A program made the position numbers and the translations under genes. From Methanohalophilus sp. (lineage in GTDB: Archaea; Halobacteriota; Methanosarcinia; Methanosarcinales; Methanosarcinaceae), in the NCBI RefSeq assembly GCF_030156785.1, contig NZ_JASGLW010000004.1, forward strand, positions 62,001-126,000: a stretch of 64,000 nt of DNA, read 5' to 3'. Below, in pieces: positions 45,440 to 54,111 of this stretch. Each line of letters begins with the position of its first letter. The first letter of the stretch is position 1. Under the pieces are notes generated by a model. That model had not been told where the DNA came from, made no database searches, and saw nothing but the letters and a program-made list of their open reading frames with translations.

Positions 45440-46387
45440 AATTCCAAAAGATTCGAGAAGAATTGGTGGATTGATGCGTCCCGAAGTGTATGATTTCTGG
45501 GTGGCAACATCGTTAATTGTGATTTTTGCAGGTGCAAACATTCCCGCGTCAACTTTGAAGAAATCAAAGTTAGCTTCCTTAAAGGTTGTAAAGAATGGTT
45601 TGCCAAAGTCTTTTGATGTAGTTGAAGGTGCTTTCCTGACAAAATCTTCAAGATCATCCTGTCCATAATCTACGGTATAATAGGTTTCGCCACAGTAGAT
45701 GACACAGTCATTTGTTGAACCCATGCATTTAGTGTCGTCTCCAACAACAGGTGCTATTGGGGCTACACCAAAACCACTCTTGATGGAATTAATATCAAAT
45801 CCAATGGATTCAAGCTTGTGAATACCGGTTTCCACTATACGGGCAGAAATCTGCACAGAACCTGCGATTGAGGCTGTTGGCGCAACAGCAATGTAAACAT
45901 TTTCAGGATCAACGCTGCAGTGTTTTGCAATATATTCAACAACATCCTCATCAGGAAGTGCACTTGATTCCATTACAAGAACAGCGGCTTCGGAATCGTC
46001 TTTGTAGCCGATTTCCTCGTAGAGTTCCTTTGGCTTAAGACCAAGAGCACGGGCGGGACCGGAGCCCATTCCGAAATACTTATCTACCGAAATTCTCCAC
46101 CCGGCATACTGGGAAGCCATACATGCAACAATCGGATGATCGGTTACAACCTGAATAGCAGGAACAGGGAGACCCTCTAGATCAAATTTGGTGTAGGTAA
46201 TTTCTGCCAGATCTGCAAGACAGAGGCGGGAAAGATACATACCGGCATCATAGCCACCTTCCACATTGACACCACAATCAATTACAGTAGCTCCATTATC
46301 AAGCTGCATTGATTCAATCTTAATCTCTTCTTCCCAGTCAAGCATTTCTTCGATTATAGCAAGTCCCTTTTCGTTGACACTGATCAT
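45428..46387 (-). CDS. mch: Methenyl-tetrahydromethanopterin cyclohydrolase
   Basis: Core methanogenesis enzyme that interconverts N5-formyl- and methenyl-H4MPT. 319 aa, normal length. Recognised by [53 protein letters not shown]-type segment ([17 protein letters not shown]), [32 protein letters not shown] and the C-terminal [20 protein letters not shown]. Starts at ATG 46387 with AAAAGGTGATTAC upstream. Acidic composition would suit a moderately salty cytoplasm, but this was not measured. Confidence 0.97.
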   Translation of the reverse strand: MISVNEKGLAIIEEMLDWEEEIKIESMQLDNGATVIDCGVNVEGGYDAGMYLSRLCLADLAEITYTKFDLEGLPVPAIQVVTDHPIVACMASQYAGWRISVDKYFGMGSGPARALGLKPKELYEEIGYKDDSEAAVLVMESSALPDEDVVEYIAKHCSVDPENVYIAVAPTASIAGSVQISARIVETGIHKLESIGFDINSIKSGFGVAPIAPVVGDDTKCMGSTNDCVIYCGETYYTVDYGQDDLEDFVRKAPSTTSKDFGKPFFTTFKEANFDFFKVDAGMFAPAKITINDVATQKSYTSGRINPPILLESFGIKEV

Positions 46388-46542
46388 GTAATCACCTTTT
46401 TAAAAGATAAAGCAAAAAAGCTATCAGAATATAAATATTTGCCGATATGCTCAATCGATTATAAGTTGCAATAAGAAAAATCCAAATAAGATAGAAATGA
46501 ACATCCACTTTTCTGGATTATCAAAAGTAATTTACTTATTTA

Positions 46543-46645
46543 TCACAACGCTGCTGAAAAATAAATTCCAGCCCGATAACAGCTGCAATCGACAGAGCAA
46601 CAGTTGGAAATTCAGGCTTTTCCTCATTACGATAGCTAGATCTAG
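46543..46645 (-). pseudogene. Relic of a PEF-CTERM surface protein tail
   Basis: Between two stops the minus strand reads RSSYRNEEKPEFPTVALSIA AVIGLEFIF. PEF-[TV]-[VI]-ALP-[IV]-AAV-[IL]-GLVFIF followed by basic residues is the PEF-CTERM sorting signal of Methanosarcinales, thought to be handled by an archaeosortase. The usual QRR end appears one frame away (IFQQRCDK), so a T-run indel also exists. No upstream open frame remains: an isolated gene end. Confidence 0.5.
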
Positions 46646-46858
46646 TGCAGTGTTACGCACGTTCTATGTGGCCTTGTTCTCCTTTTACCTAATAAAGGAT
46701 TCCTTTTATGTCAATTTTCGAATTAGGATAAATTGTTATTTTCAAAATATCAATACGGAAAAGGTTAAATAACAAAATTAACAATCACATATTGCATTTC
46801 TGTGCTAGGCATGGTTTACAGATATCAATTTTTTCGTTTTTTGTCATGAGGAATACTG

Positions 46859-47491
46859 ATGGATAATGATAAACATTTAAAAGGTACAACTACAGTAGGA
46901 ATTGTTTGCACTGACGGCGTGGTTTTGGCTACTGAAAAAAGAGCAACTATGGGAAATTTCATCGCAAGCAAAACTGCTAAGAAGATCTATCAGATTGATG
47001 ATCTTATAGGAATGACAACAGCAGGATCAGTGGGTGATGCTCAGCAGCTTGTTCGTCTGATAAGTGTGGAAGCACAATTATACAAAATGAGGCGTCAGGA
47101 ACCAATGACTATCAAAGGAATTACCACTTTGCTATCCAATATCCTCAGCGGCCAGAGATATTACCCCTTCATGGTACAACTTTTGATTGGAGGAATTGAC
47201 AAAAACGGACCTGCTATTTATTCTCTTGATGCACTGGGAGGAAATATTGAAGAAACTCAGGCTGTAGCAACAGGTTCCGGTTCACCTATAGCATATGGAG
47301 TTCTTGAAGACCGCTATCATGATAATATGACTGTAGATGAAGGAGTGGATCTGGCAATACGTGCCCTTCACAACGCCATGAAAAGAGATTCTGCATCTGG
47401 AAACGATATTGATGTTGTAAAAATTACACGTCAGGGATACGAAAAAATCAGTTCTGAAGATGTGAACAAAAAACGTGAGGCATTAAACTAA
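46859..47491 (+). CDS. psmB: Proteasome beta subunit
   Basis: 210 aa. Short propeptide MDNDKHLKG; cleavage before T10 exposes the catalytic threonine ([11 protein letters not shown]). Also [20 protein letters not shown] with the catalytic Lys, [12 protein letters not shown] and YSLDALGG. Forms the inner rings of the 20S proteasome. Next to aCPSF1, a neighbour pair conserved in Methanosarcinales. AGGAATACTG precedes ATG. Confidence 0.96.
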   Translation: MDNDKHLKGTTTVGIVCTDGVVLATEKRATMGNFIASKTAKKIYQIDDLIGMTTAGSVGDAQQLVRLISVEAQLYKMRRQEPMTIKGITTLLSNILSGQRYYPFMVQLLIGGIDKNGPAIYSLDALGGNIEETQAVATGSGSPIAYGVLEDRYHDNMTVDEGVDLAIRALHNAMKRDSASGNDIDVVKITRQGYEKISSEDVNKKREALN

Positions 47492-47566
47492 CTTCCTCAC
47501 ATATTTTATTAAGACTTTTTATCGTCAATATTTTTTATCCTGCCATAATAAAGGAAGGCTGTTTTA

Positions 47567-49480
47567 ATGGTTATCGAAGACTTAATCGAGCAATTAAAAA
47601 CAAAAATCGAAACAAACCTGCCACAGGGCGTTAGTATTTCGGAAGTTGAGTTCGAAGGTCCACAACTCGTTATTTATACGGAAGAACCTCGTAAATTTGC
47701 AGATGACGGAAATATAGTAAGAAATCTTGCAAAAATACTGAGAACACGCATTGTTGTAAGACCTGATCCTAAAGTATTGATTCCTCCTGAGGAATCAATT
47801 GATCTAATTAAGAAAAATGTCCCTGAAGAATCTGCGATCACCGATTTCCATTTTGATCCGGACGTTGGAGAAGTAATCATTGAAGCAGAAAAACCCGGTC
47901 TTGTGATTGGAAAACATGGAGAAACACTTCGGGAAATTACAAAACAGGTTGGTTGGACACCAAAAGTTGTCCGTACACCCCCCATTAAATCCAGAACTGT
48001 AAACAATATCCGGGAGTTTATGAAGAAAAACCACAAAGAAAGAAAGGAAATCCTGAAAACCATTGGAAGAAATATCCATAGGGAGTCAACTTCCAAAGAC
48101 CAGTGGGTAAGGCTTACTTCATTGGGAGGGTGCAGAGAAGTAGGAAGAAGTTGTTTTGTTCTCTCAACGCCGGAGTCTAAAGTAATGATCGATTGTGGTG
48201 TCAATGTGGGTTCTGACGAGAATATGACTCCGTATCTATATGTTCCTGAATTACAGCCTTTCAAACAGCTTGATGCTATTATAGTTACCCATGCACATCT
48301 TGATCATCAAGGTCTTGTACCACTTCTTTACAAATATGGTTATGAAGGACCCATTTACTGCACACCACCAACCAGAGACATGATGGTGCTGCTCCAGCTT
48401 GATTATATTGATGTTGCAGCAAAGGATGGAAAACGCATTCCTTATGATTCCGCAGATGTAAGGAACGCCCTTAAACATACCATTGTAATGGACTATGAAG
48501 AAGTTACTGACATAGCTCCTGACATCAAATTGACTTTCCATAATGCAGGACACATCATTGGATCTTCAATTTCACATTTTCACATTGGTGACGGATTGCA
48601 TAATGTGGTCATAACCGGTGATTTCAAGTACGGTCCGACACGACTTTTCAATCCAGCAGTGAATAAATTCCCAAGGGTTGAAACTGTAATCACCGAATCA
48701 ACTTACGGAGCTTCAAATGCTCTTCAGCCTCCTCTCAAAGATGCTGAAAGACACTTACAACAAGTGATTAGGGACACCATTCAGCAGGAAGGAGTAGTCG
48801 TTATTCCTGCTTTTGCAGTTGGAAGAAGTCAGGAAGTAATGATTGTTATTGAAGAAGCCATACGCAAGGGTATTATTGATGAAATCCCCGTATACCTTGA
48901 TGGAATGATCTGGGAAGCGACAGCAATTCATGCTACATATCCAGAATACCTGAACAATGACTTAAGGAAACTTATTTTCCAGAAAGGACAAAACCCGTTC
49001 CTTGCTGAATGTTTCAAACCCGTAGATTCTAATGAACTGCGGCAAAAAATCATTAATGAACCTCATCCATGTGTTATTCTTGCTACCTCAGGTATGATGA
49101 ATGGAGGACCAGTAATTGAATACTTCAAGGCATTTGCGCCAAGTGAAAAAAATACACTGATTTTTGTGGGATATCAAGCAGACGGGACTCTTGGAAGACG
49201 TATCCAGAAAGGCTGGAAAGAAATTCCTCTTTCTTCTGGAAGAGGTGGAACCGAAACAATTGAAATGAACATGAATGTCGAAGTAATAGATGGATTCTCA
49301 GGTCACTCAGACAGAAGACAGCTCATGGAATATTTCAAGAAAATGCGTCCTCAGCCAGAACGTATTTTCACAGAGCATGGAGATGAAAGATCATGTGTTG
49401 ATCTTGCAAGTTCCCTCTACAGAAAAAGAAAAGTTGAAACCCGTGCATTAACAAATCTTGAAACAGTCAGATTAGTTTGA
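47567..49480 (+). CDS. aCPSF1 / FttA, KH-MBL-beta-CASP ribonuclease
   Basis: 637-aa archaeal homologue of CPSF73, shown in methanogens and Thermococcus to act as transcription termination factor and 3'-end RNase. Two KH-like regions at residues ~1-140 (VIGKHGETLREITKQVGW), MBL core with HAHLDH (VTHAHLDHQGLVPLL), HNAGHIIGSSISHFHIG, TGDFKYGPTRLF, beta-CASP domain with STYGASNA and PAFAVGRSQEVMIVIEEA, and SGHSDRRQLMEY near the end. GGAAGG 8-13 nt before ATG. Confidence 0.96.
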   Translation: MVIEDLIEQLKTKIETNLPQGVSISEVEFEGPQLVIYTEEPRKFADDGNIVRNLAKILRTRIVVRPDPKVLIPPEESIDLIKKNVPEESAITDFHFDPDVGEVIIEAEKPGLVIGKHGETLREITKQVGWTPKVVRTPPIKSRTVNNIREFMKKNHKERKEILKTIGRNIHRESTSKDQWVRLTSLGGCREVGRSCFVLSTPESKVMIDCGVNVGSDENMTPYLYVPELQPFKQLDAIIVTHAHLDHQGLVPLLYKYGYEGPIYCTPPTRDMMVLLQLDYIDVAAKDGKRIPYDSADVRNALKHTIVMDYEEVTDIAPDIKLTFHNAGHIIGSSISHFHIGDGLHNVVITGDFKYGPTRLFNPAVNKFPRVETVITESTYGASNALQPPLKDAERHLQQVIRDTIQQEGVVVIPAFAVGRSQEVMIVIEEAIRKGIIDEIPVYLDGMIWEATAIHATYPEYLNNDLRKLIFQKGQNPFLAECFKPVDSNELRQKIINEPHPCVILATSGMMNGGPVIEYFKAFAPSEKNTLIFVGYQADGTLGRRIQKGWKEIPLSSGRGGTETIEMNMNVEVIDGFSGHSDRRQLMEYFKKMRPQPERIFTEHGDERSCVDLASSLYRKRKVETRALTNLETVRLV

Positions 49481-49484
49481 TTCA

Positions 49485-50153
49485 TTAAAGCAGGCTATAG
49501 AGATATTGAAGTAATTCCCTGTGGTCTGCAACAATGATATCCGCATTTTTCAGCTTATTTGAATCTACATATGTTGGGACTGCAATACAGAATAATCCGG
49601 CATTTTTTGCAGCTTCGACACCTAATGGTGCGTTTTCAACAACTACACATTTGTCCGGTGATATGTCCAGCATTTCCATTGCTTTTAAGTATGGATCCGG
49701 GGCGGGTTTACCACTCAATATATCTGAGCCGGAAACAATCGCATCAAATATCCCCTGATAAAACTTAGAAACTAGTTCATCCACAATTTGCCTGTTAGAT
49801 CCTGAAACTAAAGCAAGATTGTATTTAGAATGAAGTGACTTTAAACATTCCTGCATACCATCAAATGCTTTCGATCTGCCAAGTTCAAAAAAAAGTTCAC
49901 GCTTCCTGTCCGCAATTGAATTAATTAGAGTTTCAGATGGTTTTTTTCCATTTATTTCAAAAATCCTATTGACTATCCCAATATGGTTTGAACCTTCTAT
50001 CCCGTAAATTTGGTCAGCAGTTATGTTGACATCAACTTCTGCAAATGCCCTGATCCAAGCTTCTGCATGATAGGGCATAGAGTCCACTAATACTCCATCA
50101 AAATCGAAGATTATGGATTCAATATTTTGAGGTAACAAATCACGTAAGGACAT
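49485..50153 (-). CDS. HAD-family phosphatase/phosphoglucomutase-like
   Basis: 222-aa HAD subfamily IA enzyme. Motif I FDFDGVLVDSMPYHAEAW (nucleophile Asp at ~18), motif II ALVSGSNRQIV, motif III Lys in SGKPAPDPYLKAMEML, motif IV VVVENAPLGVEAAKNAG (Glu-Asn rather than the usual Glu-Asp). Closest in look to beta-phosphoglucomutase and related sugar phosphatases. Convergent with aCPSF1, only 4 nt apart. Confidence 0.88.
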   Translation of the reverse strand: MSLRDLLPQNIESIIFDFDGVLVDSMPYHAEAWIRAFAEVDVNITADQIYGIEGSNHIGIVNRIFEINGKKPSETLINSIADRKRELFFELGRSKAFDGMQECLKSLHSKYNLALVSGSNRQIVDELVSKFYQGIFDAIVSGSDILSGKPAPDPYLKAMEMLDISPDKCVVVENAPLGVEAAKNAGLFCIAVPTYVDSNKLKNADIIVADHRELLQYLYSLL

Positions 50154-50238
50154 GGCAGAGATGATGCAGTCCTTGTTATTAAACGTTTCTCGAAAGGATT
50201 ATAATCCTACAGAATCAATATTGATGTGGTGATTTTGT

Positions 50239-50364
50239 ATGTCAAAATTCAACAAAAGAGATACTGAGAGAAAAGGTATGAAGAAGACAGAGGGACTGGA
50301 AGAAAAACTGATTCAGGAAAATCTTGATGATCTGGCATCCGAAAGCACCGAACTTCTAGAATGA
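50239..50364 (+). CDS. Small charged protein coupled to the MoaD/ThiS-like gene (41 aa)
   Basis: Reads MSKFNKRDTERKGMKKTEGL, EEKLIQENLDDLASESTELL E. GGTGAT is 6 nt before ATG and its TGA overlaps the ATG of the next gene (ATGA), the mark of a translated pair. Basic front, acidic helix at the end. No family recognised. Could be a substrate or helper of the ubiquitin-like protein that follows. Confidence 0.6.
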   Translation: MSKFNKRDTERKGMKKTEGLEEKLIQENLDDLASESTELLE

Positions 50365-50570
50365 ATATGAAAATTAAAATTGAGGAATTACCTGGAAACA
50401 AAATTAGTGAACTTGAGATTTCTGAAGGGAGTACCTATGAAGAGGTACTCCTAAATCTAAGAATTAACTCGGAAACTGTGCTAGTATTAAAGGACGGTCA
50501 ATGCGTTCCTCTTGACGGAGTTGTTCTGCCAGGCAAAATAAAAATTTTGCATGTGGCCTTGGGGGGATAA
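50361..50570 (+). CDS. MoaD/ThiS/SAMP-like ubiquitin-fold protein
   Basis: 69-aa beta-grasp protein ending in GG (HVALGG), the C-terminal diglycine that is adenylated and thiocarboxylated. Seen also: SEGSTYEEVLLNLRINSETV and VLKDGQCVPLDGVVLPGKIK. May be a sulfur carrier for tRNA thiolation, thiamine or molybdopterin, or an archaeal protein modifier. No E1 gene is adjacent. Start overlaps the stop of the 41-aa gene. Confidence 0.85.
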   Translation: MNMKIKIEELPGNKISELEISEGSTYEEVLLNLRINSETVLVLKDGQCVPLDGVVLPGKIKILHVALGG

Positions 50571-50740
50571 CTTCTCCTTTGAAAGGGATTTTGATTTTTC
50601 AATAATTCTCACTAGTGCTTCGCTTTTCTCACGAACACACTGTTCAAAATGAGCAACAATCTCAATGACAGGAGTTGAAAGGCTTCTACATCTTAGTAGG
50701 TCTGCATTTTTATTACTTATCTTGTTGTGTATTCAATCAA
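50487..50740 (-). other. Coding-like stretch without a start, partly antisense to the MoaD-like gene
   Basis: The minus strand at ~50575-50735 reads KISNKNADLLRCRSLSTPVI, EIVAHFEQCVREKSEALVRI, IEKSKSLSKEKL. This is protein-like, but there is no ATG, GTG or TTG in frame and its end runs antisense into the neighbouring gene. Perhaps a remnant; not recognised. Confidence 0.3.
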
Positions 50741-50854
50741 GTGATTTTTGCTCAATGCATGCATGTCACTGACTTCTGGCTGCCTTAATCCTGTATTCCC
50801 CTTATTAATATAAAGAAAAGATGCTTCATACACGTGTTTTATTAACTAAGCAAA

Positions 50855-51970
50855 TTAGAAATAGATCGTGTATTCCATTAAATTTCCTGCCATATCAAGA
50901 ATTTGCCTCTCAAGAAAGGTAAGTGACGGAAAGTTTCCGATTTCTTTTTTTCCAAATATATTTGTAAAAATAAGCTTTCCAAAACGATCATCATTTCCAC
51001 TTTTTAAGCGAAAAATTGTAGATCTGCAAGGTATTCGACAAAATGCCATAACATCATCACGATCCCCATCGGTTATTCCGATTACAGGAATGCCAAATCC
51101 GGAAAGAATTTCTGAAGCAACAAATGTTGTATCATCTCCCACAGTAATAACTGCATCATAGCCTTCAAAAACTCGATCAAAGATGCTTTCTGAATCGTGA
51201 TCTATTATAAGGACAGAATATTCTCCCTTGTCTTTTTTATTCAGAAAATCCCCACATCTGCAAAGCATGCCGGATGTCGAGCACCGCAAGGGACCACTTT
51301 TTACCCATACGTTTTGAATATCGAGCGGAAGGAGAAGATCGTAGCTATGAAGTTTTTCAATACCATGTTTACGAACCTTTGCACCGATGATATCAACAAT
51401 AAACCCTTTTTCAAATATGATCGTAACTTCATCGGAAAATGCCTTTCCAACAACAATTCCGTTGACCATTATAAGTTCACCAGTAACCACACTTTCAACT
51501 TTCCGACAGATCCTGCCTCTATCCTGAAAAATGTTGGAATATTTTCCCAAACTATTCTCTTCAACAGGCAATTGAAGTAACACTGATATTTGTTTGAGAA
51601 AACTTTTCCCAACTATTCCCCATGAAATTATTTTGCCATCATCCAAGCCAGGTCTTTCTATCTGGATAAAAGGCAAGGAAATTTTTGAAGAAACAATACG
51701 TCCAAAAGAGAGTCCACTTTCAAGACTTTTCCCTGTATTCAGCAAAAGAACATATTGACAGGTTAGTGCAAGTTTTTCTATTGCTTTACTTGGTTTTAGC
51801 CTCTGGCTGATGTCAACATCTTTAAGGGATGCTTCCCTTACAGCCACACGCCCCATGGTTCCCACTGCAATTGCAGAAACCTCATGTTTGGAACGAAGCA
51901 AAGAAAGAATTGATCCGGCCTTACCGCTATCAACAACCTCCGGGCCATGGATAATAACTCCAACCTTCAT
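50855..51970 (-). CDS. DUF2117 family protein
   Basis: 371-aa methanogen protein of unknown function. Front MKVGVIIHGPEVVDSGKAGS, several cysteines in the middle (SGMLCRCGDFLNKKDKG), and a C-terminal nucleotide-like fold YDAVITVGDDTTFVASEILS, GIPVIGITDGDRDDVM. ATG 51970 fits the family start; a frame from 51991 adds seven residues and has no better ribosome site. Confidence 0.82.
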   Translation of the reverse strand: MKVGVIIHGPEVVDSGKAGSILSLLRSKHEVSAIAVGTMGRVAVREASLKDVDISQRLKPSKAIEKLALTCQYVLLLNTGKSLESGLSFGRIVSSKISLPFIQIERPGLDDGKIISWGIVGKSFLKQISVLLQLPVEENSLGKYSNIFQDRGRICRKVESVVTGELIMVNGIVVGKAFSDEVTIIFEKGFIVDIIGAKVRKHGIEKLHSYDLLLPLDIQNVWVKSGPLRCSTSGMLCRCGDFLNKKDKGEYSVLIIDHDSESIFDRVFEGYDAVITVGDDTTFVASEILSGFGIPVIGITDGDRDDVMAFCRIPCRSTIFRLKSGNDDRFGKLIFTNIFGKKEIGNFPSLTFLERQILDMAGNLMEYTIYF

Positions 51971-52030
51971 TATTATAGTTTGAGAAAACATCCTATTTAT
52001 AGATTAAGAGAAGGTCAGTTTCGGTTGTTT

Positions 52031-52204
52031 TCAATTTTGTGTTATTCTTGACATACTAGTTATTGCTCTAGAAGTAGCTAGGTCTGGTAAGTTCACATTG
52101 TTCATCAGGACGTTTTCAATTATTTTGTCTATGCCCCCTATCATTTCTATCTCTTTGGATACCTGCTCTGGTATTTTCATGTATAGCCGCCTCTTAATAC
52201 TCAT
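52031..52204 (-). CDS. Small hypothetical protein (49-57 aa)
   Basis: Frame MSIKRRLYMKIPEQVSKEIE, MIGGIDKIIENVLMNNVNLP, DLATSRAITSMSRITQN. GAGG lies 9 nt upstream of the second ATG (52178-52180), so a 49-aa product beginning MKIPEQ is most likely. Helical, mixed charge, no motif recognised. Lies between the cysteine-containing protein at 52.2-52.5 kb and DUF2117 on the same strand, so it may belong to their operon. Confidence 0.65.
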   Translation of the reverse strand: MSIKRRLYMKIPEQVSKEIEMIGGIDKIIENVLMNNVNLPDLATSRAITSMSRITQN

Positions 52205-52234
52205 TTTAAGCTTTTCTTACTAAAAAGTAATGAG

Positions 52235-52510
52235 TTATTTGAATTCAATACTGATGCTACCTGATTTCTTTGCTAAGGACTCAGATAAAATTCCCATTTC
52301 AAACCTGCATACGTGTAATATGCCACATGGTACAAGACAGTTAGATGAACATTGCGCTTCCTGAGCTTTTGTCAACACATAATTATCCTTGATGTCAAGC
52401 GTCTGATCCATGGGTATTTCCATATGTGACATTTTCTTGATTTTCTCACAATCAGTTTCGATGTCTATGATAATGTTTTTTCCTTTCCTTTTTCCACTTA
52501 CCTTATGCAC
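52235..52510 (-). CDS. Conserved cysteine-containing protein, uncertain start (DUF6951-like)
   Basis: 91 aa from GTG 52510. Conserved look: IIIDIETDCEKIKKMSHMEI, AQEAQCSSNCLVPCGILHVC (five cysteines, possible Fe-S or Zn site) and the end SLAKKSGSISIEF. Coding sequence clearly extends upstream (TKPETKYISEVTINSTICGF) to a TGA, but without ATG, GTG or TTG, so the true start codon may be mutated, giving a further example of start loss in this window. The family name is from memory and tentative. Confidence 0.6.
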   Translation of the reverse strand: MHKVSGKRKGKNIIIDIETDCEKIKKMSHMEIPMDQTLDIKDNYVLTKAQEAQCSSNCLVPCGILHVCRFEMGILSESLAKKSGSISIEFK

Positions 52511-52627
52511 AAATCCGCAAATAGTGGAATTGATTGTAACTTCGCTTATGTACTTCGTCTCCGGTTTTGTTAATCACTACTAATGATTAATTGAGGTTTA
52601 TAATATAAAGAGTTATTTCAATCATTT

Positions 52628-52966
52628 TTGAAACATAAAGTCTTAAATATGATGTTTTCAATATATTTGAAATACATGACTCAAGATTATCTGTTCCATC
52701 TAATAAATGTCGGATTGCAATCTGTCCAAGAATATCTGGCGTTGCACGTATTGCTTTGCCTGGTTCCGGCCTTTTTCCTGGCTGGTGCCATTGCATCACT
52801 CTTCTCTAAGGAATCAGTGCTGAAATACTTCGGTGCTGACACTCCAAAATACATCTCTTATTCCGTTGCTGCGGTTTCGGGTTGTCTGCTTGCTGTATGT
52901 AGTTGTACCGTACTTCCACTGTTTGCCGGTATTATGTTAGATACGTACACACTATCAGTGGTTTGA
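52628..52966 (+). pseudogene. Truncated DUF318-type permease
   Basis: Front third of a UPF0718/ArsP-like permease: HVLLCLVPAFFLAGAIASLF, KYISYSVAAVSGCLLAVCSC, TVLPLFAGI. After the conserved CSCTVLPLFAGI, where these permeases read YKRGAG, the frame ends in unrelated sequence (MLDTYTLSVV). Normal members have over 300 aa; the remaining helices are missing, and an inverted repeat lies 47 nt further on. First usable start may be ATG 52649 or 52673. Confidence 0.7.
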
Positions 52967-53012
52967 TTTTGATCTCATTCTTTTTGTGTTTAAAAGAGGA
53001 CAAACAAGAAGT

Positions 53013-53054
53013 CTATATAGTTGAAAATCCAGAAATGGAGTTTCAACTATATAG
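53013..53054. repeat. Perfect 14-bp inverted repeat
   Basis: CTATATAGTTGAAA (53013-53026) and TTTCAACTATATAG (53041-53054), separated by 14 nt. Lies between the permease fragment and the Acr3-like gene. Could be a bidirectional terminator, an operator, or a scar of a mobile element. Confidence 0.7.
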
Positions 53055-53091
53055 ATGCCTTAGTATCTCAACAGACCTTATCCTCACAACC

Positions 53092-54045
53092 TCACCATTT
53101 TCTGATCCACAACAATGTATGGGATACGATGCCAAGTACAGGTAACTCTATCAAAGGCCCTATTACAAGTGCTAATGCGATAAGTGGCTCTTCTGGAAAA
53201 GCTGTAAGTGCGATTGCAAGCACTATCGGGGAATTACGTGCAAGTGTTGTGAGGTTTAAGCTGACTGTATCCTGATATGAAAATCCAAGATATCTTCCAA
53301 CGATTTGTCCGACAATGAAGACAATAACAAAAAACAGCAAGACCGGAGTTATGAGTTTTAGAAGTATCAGAGGATTTTGGACAAGTTGCTCACCCTGGGA
53401 TGCGAACATGGATATAATTGCAAGATTTAGAAATAAGAACTGAACATGATCAAGTTTGGGAAAGATTTTTTCCTGAAGCCAGTATTCTCCTTTTATTGAT
53501 GGAACGGCGGCCTTTGTGACAAGGGAGCCAACAAAGGGTATTAACAAGACGAGGATGACACTCTGCATAAGCAAGGTCGGGTCAATAGTTGCAATTGTCC
53601 CTGCAAATATCAAAAGGTACACTGGTAACAAAACCAGCTGAAGAATCAGATTCATGGGGAGAATGGACGCTGACAGGGGTACGTTACCCCGAGCAATTCC
53701 TGTGAAGAGCAAATACCAGTCCGTGCAGGGAGTAACCATGAGCATGATAAAGCCTATCCACAATGCCGGAGTATCCCTTAAGAACAAGAATCCCAGAGAA
53801 AAGGCCAGCAATGGATTGAACATAAAATTGATGCCTGCGCTTATACCTGCGAATTTCCAGTTCTTAAAAGAATTTCTCAATTGTTTGAGAGGAACCTGTA
53901 AAAAAATCCCAAGCAACATCACCATAAGAAAAGGAACGATAAAAAGGGCAGCATAGTTTCGGGCAAGCATACTTTGGCCAAAGATAAGGCCCAAAGCCAC
54001 CGACATCAATATAAAGACGGACTGGTATTTTTCTATGGGATCCAT
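53092..54045 (-). CDS. Arsenite/bile-acid-type transporter (Acr3-like)
   Basis: 317-aa carrier with about ten helices, of the arsenical-resistance-3/bile-acid symporter superfamily. The helix-4 motif MLMVTPCTDWYLLFTGIARG has the conserved Cys, and TTLARNSPIVLAIALTAFP matches the second signature (Asn but no Glu). Shorter and distinct from the true Acr3 at 3.35-4.55 kb. Substrate could be arsenite, antimonite or another anion. Placed in a cluster with TauE, permeases, PadR and ArsR. Confidence 0.82.
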   Translation of the reverse strand: MDPIEKYQSVFILMSVALGLIFGQSMLARNYAALFIVPFLMVMLLGIFLQVPLKQLRNSFKNWKFAGISAGINFMFNPLLAFSLGFLFLRDTPALWIGFIMLMVTPCTDWYLLFTGIARGNVPLSASILPMNLILQLVLLPVYLLIFAGTIATIDPTLLMQSVILVLLIPFVGSLVTKAAVPSIKGEYWLQEKIFPKLDHVQFLFLNLAIISMFASQGEQLVQNPLILLKLITPVLLFFVIVFIVGQIVGRYLGFSYQDTVSLNLTTLARNSPIVLAIALTAFPEEPLIALALVIGPLIELPVLGIVSHTLLWIRKW

Positions 54046-54111
54046 AAATGGCCTCTGGTTATCGGATTCGCACTGTTAACATTTCATTACTCAATATTTA
54101 TTCCTTTTCCC

